Origin: Orientallactaga sibirica
Taxonomy: Eukaryota > Chordata > Mammalia > Rodentia > Dipodidae
NCBI GenBank assembly: GCA_036365145.1
Contig: JAEOAD010002327.1
Span: 124,001-188,000, forward strand
Reading direction: 5' to 3'
Length of the DNA: 64,000 nt
In this document: positions 11,700 through 23,640 of the stretch, one piece after another
Position numbering within the stretch: the stretch's first letter is position 1
How the letters are laid out: the number at the start of each line of letters is the position of its first letter
The notes under the pieces: model-generated
Told to the model about the DNA's origin: nothing
The model's database searches: none
What the model saw: only the letters and a program-made list of their open reading frames with translations
Position numbers and translations under genes: made by a program

Positions 11700-14600
11700 T
11701 TAAACACATTTCTAACGTAGTTTGTTTAGAAAACAAACACCTTCATTGCGAACACAGTACTGTGTGAAATAAGGCTGTTCTGTTCAAGAAATGAGTTGCT
11801 TTCTTGAAGAGTCTTCAGTGCAGCAAGATCAAACTTTCCTAGTTTGTGTAATCTAACAAGATGTACAACTTAGTAGATTAACACATTTCTAACGTAGTTT
11901 GTTTAGAAAACAAACTCCTCCTTTCCGAACACAGTACTGTGTGAAAGTAAGCTAGTTCTGTTCTACAAATGAAAACAACGAAAGTCTTCAGTGCAGCAAG
12001 ATCAAACTTTCTAGTTTGTGTAATCTAACAAGATGTACAACTTAGTAGATTAACCACATTTCTAACGTAGAGTTTGTTTAGGAAACAAACACCTTCATTG
12101 CAGAATGCAGTACTGTGTGAAGTAATCTAGTTCTGTTCTGCAAATGAGTTGCTTTCTTACAAAAGAGTCTTCAGTGCAGCAAGATCAAACTTTCCTAGTT
12201 TCTGTAATCTAACAAGATGTACAACTTAGTCGATTAACCACATTTCTAACGTAGTTTGTTTGAAAAGAAACCCATTCATTGCCGAACACAGTACTGTTTG
12301 AAATAAGGCTGTTCTGTTCCCCAAATGAGTTGCTTTTTCGAAGAGTCTTCAGTGCAGCAAGATCAAACTTTCCTAGTTTGTGTAATCTAACAAGATGTTC
12401 AACTTAGTAGATTAACCACATTTCTAACGTAGTTTGTTTAGAAAACAAACACCTTCATTGCCAAATGCAGTACTGTGTGAAGTAAGCTAGTTCTGTTCCC
12501 CAAATGTTCCTTTCTTATGAAGAGTCTTCAGTGCAGCAAGATCAAACTTTCCTAGTTTGTGTAATATAACAAGATGTACAACTTAGTAGATTAACCACAT
12601 TTCTAACGTAGTTTGTTTAAAAAACAAACACATTTCAAGACAGTCTGTGAAATAAGGCTGTTCTGTTCCTCAAAATGAGTTGCTTTCTTTGAGAAGAGTC
12701 TTCAGGGCAGCAAGATCAAACTTTCCTAGTTTTTTGTAATCTAACAAGATGTACAACTTAATATATTAACCACATTTCTAACGTAGTTTTTTTAGAAAAC
12801 AAACGCCTTCATTGCCGAACACAGTACTGTGTGAAACAAATGAGTTGCTTTCTTACGAAGAGTCTTCAGTGCAGCAAGATCAAACTTTTCCTAGTTTGTG
12901 TAATCTAACAAGATGTACAACTTAGTAGATTAACCACATTCCTAACGTAGTTTGTTTAGAAAACAAACACCTTCATTGCAGAATGCAGTACTGTGTGAAG
13001 TAAGCTAGTTCTGTTCTACAAATGAGTTGCTTTCTTACGAAGAGTCTTCAGTGCAGCAAGATCAAACTTTCCTAGTTTGTGTAATCTAACAAGATGTACA
13101 ACTTAGTAGATTAACCACATTTCTAACGTAGTTTGTTTAGAAAAAACAAACCCATTCATTGCCGAACACAGTACTGTGTGAAATAAGCTGTTCTGTTCCC
13201 CAAATGAGTTGCTTTCTTACGAAGAGTCTCTTCAGTGCAGCAAGATCAAACTTTCCTAGTTTGTGTAATCTAACAAGATGTACAACTTAGTAGATTAACC
13301 GATTTTTCTAACGTAGTTTGTTTAGAAAACAAACACTTCATTGCCGAACAAGTATGAAATAAGCCTGTTCTGATCCCCAAATGAGTTGCTTTCTTACGAA
13401 GAGTCTTCAGTGCAGCAAGATCAAACTTTCCTAGTTTGTGTAATCTAACAAGATGTAGAACTTAGTAGATTAAACACATTTCTAACGTAGTTTGTTTAGA
13501 AAAACAAACACCTTCATTCGAACGCAGTACTGTGTGAAATAAGGCTGTTCTGTTCCCAAAAGTTGCTTTCTTACGAAGAGTCTTGTGCAGCAAGATCAAA
13601 CTTTCCTAGTTTTGTAATCTAACAAGATGTACAACTTAGTAGATTAACACATTTCTAACGTAGTTTGTTTAGAAAACAAATCATTGCCAAACACAGTACT
13701 GTGTGAAATGAAGCTGTTCTGTTCCCCAAATGAGTTGCATTCTTACGAAGAGTCTTCAGTGCAGCAAGATCAAACTTTCCTAATTTGTGTAATCTAACAA
13801 GATGTACAACTTAGTAGATTAACCCACATTTCTAACGTAGTTTGTTTAGAAAACAAACACCTTCATTGTCGAACACAGTACTGTGTGAAATAAAGCTGTT
13901 CTGTTCCCAAAATGAGTTGCTTTCTTACGAAGAGTCTTCAGTGCAGCAAGATCAAACTTTCCTATTTTTGTGTAATCAACAAGATCAAAATTAACCACAT
14001 TTCTAACGTAGTTTGTTTAGAAAACAAAAACCTTCATTCCCTGAATGCAGTCCTGTGTAGTAAGCTAGTTCTTTTGCAAATGAGTTTCCTTTCTTACGAA
14101 GAGTCTTCAGTTCAGCAAGATCAAACTTTCTAGTTTGTGTAATCTAACAAGATGTACAAAGTAGAACCACATTTCTAACGTAGTTTGTTTAGAAAACAAA
14201 ACCTTCATTCCGAACACAGTACTGTGTGAAATAAGGCTGTTCTGTTCTACAAATGAGTTGCTTTCTTTACGAAGAGTCTTTCAGTGCAGCAAGATCAAAA
14301 TTTCCTAGTTTTGTAATCTAACAAGATGTACAACTTAGTAGATTAACCACATTTCTAACGTAGTTTGTTTAGAAAACAAACACCCCTTCATTGCGAACAC
14401 AGTACTGTGTGAAATATGCTGTTCTGTTCTCAAATGAGTTGCTTTTTTTGAAGAGTCTTTGCAGCAAGATCAAACTTTCCTAGTTTGTGTAATCTAACAA
14501 GATGTACAACTTAGTAGATTAACCACATTTCTAACGTAGGTTGTTTAGAAAACAAACGCCTTCATTGCCAAACACAGTACTGGGTGAAATAAGGCTGTTC

Positions 14601-16900
14601 TGTTCCCCAAATCAGGTGCTTTCGAAGAGTCTTCAGTGCAGCAAGATCAAACTTTCCTAGTTTGTGTAATCTAACAAGATGTACAACTTAGTAGATTAAC
14701 CACATTTGTAACGTAGTTTGTTTAGAAAACAAAAACCTTCAACGAAACAGTACTGTGTGAAGTAAAGCTAGTTCTGTTTCTACAAATGAGTTCCTTTTTA
14801 CGAAGAGTCTTCAGTGCAGCAAGATCAAACTTTACTAGTTTGTGTAATCTAACAAGATGTACAACTAAGTAGATTAACCACATTTCTAACGTAGTTTGTT
14901 TAGAAAACAAACCCATTCATTGCCCGAACACAGTACTGTGTGAAATAAGGCTGTTCTGTTCCCCAAATGAGTTGCTTTCTTACGAAGAGTCTTCAGTGCA
15001 GCAAGATCAAAATTTTCTAGTTTGTGTAATCTAACAAGATGTACAACTTAGTAGATTAACCACATTTCTAACGTAGTTTGTTTAAAAAACAAACACCTTC
15101 ATTGCAGAACAGTACTGTGTGAAATAAGCCTGTTCTGTCCCCAAATGAGTTGCTTTCTTAGAAGAGTCTGCAGTGCAGCAGATCAAACTAGTTTTGTGTA
15201 ATCTAACAAGATGTAGAATTTAGTAGATTAAACACATTTCTAACGTAGTTTGTTTAGAAAACAAACACCTTCATTGCCCGAACACAGTACTGTGTGAAAT
15301 AAGGCTGTTCTGTTCCCAAATGAGTTGCTTTCTTTGAAGAGTCTTCAGTGCAGCAAGATCAAACTTTCCTAGTTTGTATAATCTAACAAGATGTACAACT
15401 TAGTAGATTAACACATTTCTAACGTAGTTTGTTTAGAAAACAAACTCCTCCTTTGCCGAACACAGTACTGTGTGAAATAAGCTAGTTTGTTCTACAAATG
15501 AATTGCTTTCTTACGAAGAAGAGTCTTCAGTGCAGCAAGATCAAACTTTCCTAGTTTGTGTAATCCTAACAAGATGTACAACTTAGTAGATTAACCACAT
15601 TTCTAACGTAGTTTGTTTGAAAACAAACACCTTCATTGCAGAATGCAGTACTGTGTGAAGTAATCTAGTTCTGTTCTGCAACTGAGTTGCTTTTCTTACG
15701 AAGAGTCTTCAGTGCAGCAAGATCAAACTTTCCTAGTTTCTGTAATCTAACAAGATGTACAACTTAGTAGATTAACCACATTTCTAACGTAGTTTGTTTA
15801 GAAAAGAAACCCATTCATTGCGAACACAGTTCTGTGGGAAATAAGGCTGTTCTGTTCCCCAAATGAGTTGTTTTCTTACGAAGAGTCTTCAGTGCAGCAA
15901 GATCAAACTTTCCTAGTTTGTGTAATCTAACAAGATGTTCAACTTAGTAGATTAACCACATTTTCTAACGTAGTTTGTTTAGAAAACAAACACCTTCATT
16001 GCCGAATGCAGTACTGTGTGAAGTAAGCTAGCTCTGTTCCCCAAATGAGTTCCTTTCTTATGAAAGAGTCTTCAATGCAGCAAGATCAAACTTTCCTAGT
16101 TTGTGTAATATAACAAGATGTACAACTTAGTAGATTAACCACATTACTAACGTAGTTTGTTTAAAAACAAACGCCTTCATTGCCGAACACAGTACTGTGT
16201 GAAATAAGGCTGTTCTCTTCCCGAAATCAGTTGCTTTCTTGAGAAGAGTCTTCAGTGCAGCAAGATCAAACTTTCCTAGTTTTGTAATCTAACAAGATGT
16301 ACAACTTAATATATTACCTTCATTTCTAAAGTAGTTTGTTTTAGAAAACAAACGCCTTCATTTGCCGAACACAGTACTGTGTGAAATTATGCTGTTCTGT
16401 TCCCCAAATGAGTTGCTTTTTACAGAAGAGTCTTCAGTGCAGCAAGATCAAACTTTCCTAATTTGTGTAATCTAACAAGATGTAGAACTTAGTAGATTAA
16501 CCACATTTTCTAACGTAGTTTGTTTAGAAAACAAACACCTCCATTGCCGAATGCAGTAGTGTGTGAAAGTAAGCTAGTTCTGTTCTACAAATGAGTTGCT
16601 TTCTTGCGAAGAGTCTTCAGTGCAGCAAGATCAAACTTTCCTAGTTTGTGTAATCTAACAAGATGTACAACTTAGTAGATTAACCACATTTCTAACGTAG
16701 TTTGTTTAGAAAACAAAAACCTTCATTGCCGAATGCAGTACTGTGTGAAGTAAGCTAGTTCTGTTCTGCAGAGTGAGTTGCTTTCTTCTTGAAGAGTCTT
16801 CAGTGCAGCAAGATCAAACTTTCCTAGTTTTCTGTAATCTAACAAGATGTACAACTTAGTCGATTAACCACATTTCTAACGTAGTTTGTTTAGAAAACAA
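11700..16900 (+). repeat. Indel-rich patch 1
   Basis: The same HOR themes continue, but monomers carry many 1-15 bp losses and gains, often in homopolymers or around CpG words: TTACGAAG becomes TTGAAG or TTCGAAG, TGCCGAAC becomes TGCGAAC, and TTCCCCAAATG becomes TTCAAGAAATG. The 10-monomer step shrinks from 1,807 bp (9784 to 11591) to 1,771 (11591 to 13362) and 1,764 (13362 to 15126). A related segment at 20.36-21.65 kb lacks these indels. They may be real lesions, but the pattern resembles assembly or basecalling error. Confidence 0.8.
15470..16760 (+). repeat. Segmental duplication, copy 1 (partner 20364-21650)
   Basis: About seven monomers here match 20364-21650 in order, 4,890 bp away (27 monomers plus 3 bp). 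Shared rare strings are GCAGAATGCAG with TAATCTAG, GCTAGCTCTGTTCC, CTTATGAA with TTCAATGCAG, AATATAACAAG, CATTACTAACG and GCAGTAGTGTGTG. This copy has private indels such as TATGAAAGAG and GTGTGAAAGTAAG that the partner lacks. Confidence 0.8.
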
Positions 16901-17579
16901 ACACATTCATTGCCGAACACAGTTCTGTGGGAAATAAGGCTGTTCTGTTCCCCAAATGAGTTGCTTTCTTACGAAGAGTCTTCAGTGCAGCAAGATCAAA
17001 CTTTCCTAGTTTGTGTAATCTAACAAGATGTAGAACTTAGTAGATTAACCACATTCCTAACGTAGTTTGTTTAGAAAACAAACACCTCCATTGCCGAATG
17101 CCGTACTGTGTGAAGTAAGCTAGTTCTGTTCTACAAATGAGTTGCTTTCTTACGAAGAGTCTTCAGTGCAGCAAGATCAAACTTTCCTAGTTTGTGTAAT
17201 CTAACAAGATGTACAACTTAGTAGATTAACCACATTTCTAACGTAGGTTGTTTAGAAAACAAACGCCTTCATTGCCAAACACAGTACTGTGTGAAATGAG
17301 GCTATTCTGTTCTCCAAATGAGTTGCTTTCTTACGAAGAGTCTTCAGTGCAGCAAGATCAAACTTTCCTAATTTGTGTAATCTAACAAGATGTACAACTT
17401 AGTAGATTAACCACATTTCTAACGTAGTTTGTTCAGAAAACAAACGCCTTCATTGCCGAACACAGTACTGTGTGAAATGAGGCTATTCTGTTCTCCAAAT
17501 GAGTTGCTTTCTTACGAAGAGTCTTCAGTGCAGCAAGATCAAACTTTCCTATTTTGTATAATCTAACAAGAGGTACAAT

Positions 17580-19580
17580 TTAGTATATTTACCACATTTC
17601 TAACGTCGTTTGTTTAGAAAACAAACGCCTTCATTCCCGAACACAGTCCTGTGTGAAATTAGGCTGTTCTATTCCCCAAATGAGTTGCTTTCTTACGAAG
17701 AGTCTTCAGTGCAGCAAGATCAAACGTTCCTAGTTTGTGTAATCTAACAAGATGTACAACTTAGTAGATTAACCACATTTGTAACGTAGTTTGTTTAGAA
17801 AACAAAAACCTTCATTCCGAATGCAGTACTGTGTGAAGTAAGCTAGTTCTGTTCTACAAATGAGTCCCTTTTACGAAGAGTCTTCAGTGCAGCAAGATCA
17901 AACTTTCCTAGTTTGTGTAATCTAACAAGATGTACAACTTAGTAGATTAACCACATTTCTAACGTAGTTTGTTTAGAAAACAAACCCATTCATTGCCGAA
18001 CACAGTACTGTGTGAAATAAGGCTGTTCTGTTCCCCAAATGAGTTGCTTTCTTACGAAGAGTCTTCAGTGCAGCAAGATCAAACTTTCCTAGTTTGTGTA
18101 ATCTAACAAGATGTACAACTTAGTAGATTAACCACATTTCTAACGTAGGTTGTTTAGAAAACAAACGCCTTCATTGCCGAACACAGTACTGTGTGAAATA
18201 AGCCTGTTCTGATCCCCAAATGAGTTGCTTTCTTACGAAGAGTCTGCAGTGCAGCAAGATCAAACTTTCCTAGTTTGTGTAATCTAACAAGATGTAGAAT
18301 TTAGTAGATTAAACACATTTCTAACGTAGTTTGTTTAGAAAACAAACACCTTCATTGGCGAACGCAGTACTGTGTGAAATAAGGCTGTTCTGTTCCGCAA
18401 ATGAGTTGCTTTCTTTCGAAGAGTCTTCAGTGCAGCAAGATCAAACTTTCCTAGTTTGTATAATCTAACAAGATGTACAACTTAGTAGATTAACCACATT
18501 TCTAACGTAGTTTGTTTAGAAAACAAACTCCTCCTTTTCCGAACACAGTACTGTGTGAAGTAAGCTGGTTCTGTTCTACAAATGAATTGTTTTCTTACGA
18601 AGAGTCTTCAGTGCAGCAAGATCAAACTTTCCTAGTTTGTGTAATCTAACAAGATGTACAACTTAGTAGATTAACCACATTTCTAACGTAGTTTGTTTAG
18701 GAAACAAACACCTTCATTGCAGAATGCAGTACTGTGTGAAGTAATCTAGTTCTGTTCTGCAAGTGAGTTGCTTTCTTACGAAGAGTCTTCAGTGCAGCAA
18801 GATCAAACTTTCCTAGTTTGTGTAATCTAACAAGATGTACAACTTAGTAGATTAACCACATTTCTAACGTAGGTTGTTTAGAAAACAAACGCCTTCATTG
18901 CCAAACACAGTACTGTGTGAAATGAGGCTATTCTGTTCTCCAAATGAGTTGCTTTCTTACGAAGAGTCTTCAGTGCAGCAAGATCAAACTTTCCTAATTT
19001 GTGTAATCTAACAAGATGTACAACTTAGTAGATTAACCACATTTCTAACGTAGTTTGTTCAGAAAACAAACGCCTTCATTGCCGAACACAGTACTGTGTG
19101 AAATAAGCCTGTTCTGATCCCCAAATGGGTTGCTTTCTTACGAAGAGTCTTCAGTGCAGCAAGATCAAACTTTCTTAGTTTGTGTAATCTAAGAAGATGT
19201 AGAATTTGGTAGATTAACCACATTTCTAACGAAGTTTGTTTAGAAAACAAACACCTTCATTGCCGAACGCAGTACTCTGTGAAATAAGGCTGTTCTGTTC
19301 CGCAAATGAGTTGCTTTCTTTCGAAGAGTCTTCAGTGCAGCAAGATCAAACTTTCCTATTTTGTATAATCTAACAAGAGGTACAATTTAGTAGATTTACC
19401 ACATTTCTAACGTCGTTTGTTTAGAAAACAAACACCTTCATTCCCGAACACAGTCCTGTGTGAAATTAGGCTGTTCTATTCCCCAAATGAGTTGCTTTCT
19501 TACGAAGAGTCTTCAGGGCAGCAAGATCAAACTTTCCTAGTTTGTGTAATCTAACAAGATGTACAACTTAATAGACTACC
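17580..19580 (+). repeat. 10-monomer pair with CGTCGTTTG marker
   Basis: ACGTCGTTTG at 17603 and 19410 (1,807 bp, 10 monomers) is followed in both places by CATTCCCGAACACAGTCC, AAATTAGG and TTCTATTCCCC and preceded by AAGAGGTACAATTTAG. Within the interval the GTAGGTTG monomers at 17245 and 18871 are 1,626 bp apart (9 monomers), so 9- and 10-monomer exchanges overlap. Confidence 0.75.
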
Positions 19581-22500
19581 TTCATTTCTAAAGTAGTTTG
19601 TTTAGAAAACAAATGCCTTCATTGCCGAACACAATACTGTGTGAAATTATGCTGTTCTGTTCCCCAAATGAGTTGCTTTTTTACGAAGAGTCTTCAGTGC
19701 AGCAAGATCAAACTTTCCTAGTTTGTGTAATCTAACAAGATGTACAACTTAGTAGATTAACCACATTTCTAACGTAGTTTGTTTAGAAAACAAAAACCTT
19801 CATTGCCGAATGCAGTACTGTGTGAAGTAAGCTAGTTCTGTTCTACAAATGAGTTGCTTTCTTACGAAGAGTCTTCAGTGCAGCAAGATCAAACTTTCCT
19901 AGTTTGTGTAATCTAACAAGATGTACAACTTAGTAGATTAACCACATTTCTAAGGTACTTTGCTTAAAAAACAAACCCATTCATTGCCTAACACAGTACT
20001 GTGTGAAATTAGGCTGTTCTCTTCCCCAAATGAGTTGCTTTCTTACGAAGACTCTTCAGTGCATCAAGATCAAACTTTCCCAGTTTGTGGAATCTAACAA
20101 GATGTACAACTTAGTAGATTAACCACATTTCTAACGTAAGTTGTTTAGAAAACAAACGCCTTCATTGCTGAACACAGTACTGTGTGAAATAAGCCTGTTC
20201 TGATCCCCAAATGAGTTGCTTTCTTACGAAGAGTCCTCAGTGCAGCAAGATCAAACTTTCCTAGTTTGTGGAATCTAACAAGATGTACAACTTAGGAGAT
20301 TAACCACATTTCTAACGTAGTTTGTTTAGAAAACAAATACCTTCATTGCCAAATGCAGTACTGTGTGAAGTAAGCTAGTTCTGTTCTACAAATGAATTGC
20401 TTTCTTACGAAGAGTCTTCAGTGCAGCAAGATCAAACTTTCCTAGTTTGTGTAATCTAACAAGATGTACAACTTAGTAGATTAACCACATTTCTAACGTA
20501 GTTTGTTTACGAAACAAACACCTTCATTGCAGAATGCAGTACTGTGTGAAGTAATCTAGTTCTGTTCTGCAAGTGAGTTGCTTTCTTACGAAGAGTCTTC
20601 AGTGCAGCAAGATCAAACTTTCCTAGTTTCTGTAATCTAACAAGATGTACAACTTAGTCGATTAACCACATTTCTAACGTAGTTTGTTTAGAAAACAAAC
20701 CCATTCATTGCCGAACACAGTTCTGTGGGAAATAAGGCTGTTCTGTTCCCCAAATGAGTTGCTTTCTTACGAAGAGTCTTCAGTGCAGCAAGATCAAACT
20801 TTCCTAGTTTGTGTAATCTAAAAAGATGTTCAACTTAGTAGATTAACCACATTTCTAAAGTAGTTTGTTTAGAAAACAAACACCTTCATTGCCGAATGCA
20901 GTACTGTGTGAAGTAAGCTAGCTCTGTTCCCCAAATGAGTTCCTTTCTTATGAAGAGTCTTCAATGCAGCAAGATCAAACTTTCCTAGTTTGTGTAATAT
21001 AACAAGATGTACAACTTAGTAGATTAACCACATTACTAACGTAGTTTGTTTAAAAAACAAACGCCTTCATTGCCGAACACAGTACTGTGTGAAATAAGGC
21101 TGTTCTCTTCCCGAAATCAGTTGCTTTCTTGAGAAGAGTCTTCAGGGCAGCAAGATCAAACTTTCCTAGTTTTTGTAATCTAACAATATGTACAACTTAA
21201 TATACTACCTTCATTTCTAAAGTAGTTTGTTTAGAAAACAAACGCCTTCATTGCCGAACACAGTACTGTGTGAAATTATGCTGTTCTGTTCCCCAAATGA
21301 GTTGCTTTTTTACGAAGAGTCTTCAGTGCAGCAAGATCAAACTTTCCTAATTTGTGTAATCTAACAAGATGTAGAACTTAGTAGATTAACCACATTCCTA
21401 ACGTAGTTTGTTTAGAAAACAAACACCTCCATTGCCGAATGCAGTAGTGTGTGAAGTAAGCTAGTTCTGTTCTACAAATGAGTTGCTTTCTTACGAAGAG
21501 TCTTCAGTGCAGCAAGATCAAACTTTCCTAGTTTGTGTAATCTAACAAGATGTACAACTTAGTAGATTAACCACATTTCTAACGTAGTTTGTTTAGAAAA
21601 CAAAAACCTTCATTGCCGAATGCAGTACTGTGTGAAGTAAGCTAGTTCTGTTCTACAAATGAGTTGCTTTCTTAAGAAGAGTCTTCAGCGCAGCAAGATC
21701 AAACTTTCCTAGTTTGTGTAATCTAACAAGATGTACAACAACTTAGTAGATTAACCACATTTCTAACGTAGTTTGTTTAGAAAACAAACCCATTCATTGC
21801 CTAACACAGTACTGTGTGAAATAAGGCTGTTCTGTTCCCCAAATGAGTTGCTTTTTTACGAAGACTCTTCAGTGCAGCAAGATCAAACTTTCCTAGTTTG
21901 TGTAATCTAACAAGATGTACAACTTAGTAGATTAACCACATATCTAACGTAAGTTGTTTAGAAAACAAATGCCTTCATTGCCGAACACAGTACTGTGTGA
22001 AATACGCCTGTTCTGATCCCCAAATGAGTTGCTTTGTTACGAAGAGTCCTCAGTGCAGCAAGATCAAACTTTCCTAGTTTGTGCAATCTAACAAGATGTA
22101 CAACTTAGGAGATTAACCACATTTCTAACGTAGTTTGTTTAGAAAACAAACACCTTCATTGCCAAATGCAGTACTGTGTGAAGTAAGCTAGTTCTGTTCT
22201 ACAAATGATTTGCTTTCTTATGAAGAGTCTTCTGTGCAGCAAGATCAAACTTTCCTAGTATGTGTAATCTAACTAGATGTACAACGTAGTAGATTAACCA
22301 CATTTCTAAAGTAGTTTGTTTAGAAAACAAACACCTTCATTGCAGAATGCAGTACTGTGTGAAGTAATCTAGTTCTGTTCTGCAAGTGAGTTGCTTTCTT
22401 ACGAAGAGTCTTCAGTGCAGCAAGATCAAACTTTCCTAGTTTGTGTAATCTAACAAGATGTACAACTTAGTCGATTAACCACATTTCTAACGTAGTTTGT

Positions 22501-23640
22501 TTAGAAAACAAACCCATTCATTGCCGAACACAGTACTGTGTGAAATAAGGATGTTCTGTTCCCCAAATGAGTTGCTTTCTTACGAAGAGTCTTCAGTGCA
22601 GCAAGATCAAACTTTCCTAGTTTGTGTAATCTAACAAGATGTACAACTTAGTAGATTAACCACATTTCTAACGTAGTTTGTTTAGAAAACAAACGCCTTC
22701 ATTGCCGAACACAGTACTGTGTGAAATAAGGCTGTTCTCTTCCCGAAATCAGTTGCTTTCTTGAGAAGAGTCTTCAGGGCAGCAAGATCAAACTTTCCTA
22801 GTTTGTGTAATCTAACAAGATGTACAACTTAATAGACTACCTTCATTTCTAAAGTAGTTTGTTTAGAAAACAAATGCCTTCATTGCCGAACACAATACTG
22901 TGTGAAATTATGCTGTTCTGTTCCCCAAATGAGTTGCTTTTTTACGAAGAGTCTTCAGTGCAGCAAGATCAAACTTTCCTAGTTTGTGTAATCTAACAAG
23001 ATGTACAACTTAGTAGATTAACCACATTTCTAACGTAGTTTGTTTAGAAAACAAAAACCTTCATTGCCGAATGCAGTACTGTGTGAAGTAAGCTAGTTCT
23101 GTTCTACAAATGAGTTGCTTTCTTACGAAGAGTCTTCAGTGCAGCAAGATCAAACTTTCCTAGTTTGTGTAATCTAACAAGATGTACAACTTAGCAGATT
23201 AACCACATTTCTAAGGTACTTTGCTTAGAAAACAAACCCATTCATTGCCTAACACAGTACTGTGTGAAATTAGGCTGTTCTGTTCCCCAAATGAGTTGCT
23301 TTCTTACGAAGACTCTTCAGTGCATCAAGATCAAACTTTCCTAGTTTGTGGAATCTAACAAGATGTACAACTTAGTAGATTAACCACATTTCTAACGTAA
23401 GTTGTTTAGAAAACAAACGCCTTCATTGCCGAACACAGTACTGTGTGAAATAAGCCTGTTCTGATCCCCAAATGAGTTGCTTTCTTACTAAGAGTCCTCA
23501 GTGCAGCAAGATCAAACTTTCCTAGTTTGTGGAATCTAACAAGATGTACAACTTAGGAGATTAACCACATTTCTAACGTAGTTTGTTTAGAAAACAAATA
23601 CCTTCATTGCCAAATGCAGTACTGTGTGAAGTAAGCTAGT
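19500..23640 (+). repeat. 18-monomer-spaced duplication
   Basis: AATAGACTACC followed by AAATGCCTTC and CACAATACTG occurs at 19570 and 22831, 3,261 bp apart (18 monomers plus the 3-bp gain near 21735). The next four to five monomers also correspond, including the unusual AAGGTACTTTGCTTA and TGCCTAACACAG. Copy limits are about 19500-20390 and 22770-23640. Confidence 0.8.
20364..21650 (+). repeat. Segmental duplication, copy 2 (partner 15470-16760)
   Basis: This is the cleaner member of the pair: its monomers are close to 181 bp and it lacks the homopolymer indels of the left member. The shared order of about seven variant monomers makes common descent much more likely than chance. A 3-bp gain (ACAACAACTT) lies just downstream near 21735. 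Confidence 0.8.

Larger units (their letters stand above)
8879..11700 (+). repeat. 5- and 10-monomer HOR start, AGCCTGTTCTGATCC type
   Basis: The marker AGCCTGTTCTGATCC is at 8879 and 9784 (905 bp, 5 monomers) and a near form (AGCCTGTTTTGAGTCC) is at 11591 (1,807 bp, 10 monomers). The marker monomers at 9784 and 11591 are each followed by a monomer with GAGTCTGCAGTGCAG and then by one with TTAAACACATTTC, so the order of three neighbours is conserved, not just one string. Further copies with the same neighbours lie near 13362, 15126 and 18201. Confidence 0.8.

Noticed and set aside
13912..14133. Plus-strand open frame of 73 codons
   Set aside because: It exists only because of small deletions in indel-rich patch 1; equivalent sequence in clean monomers is interrupted.
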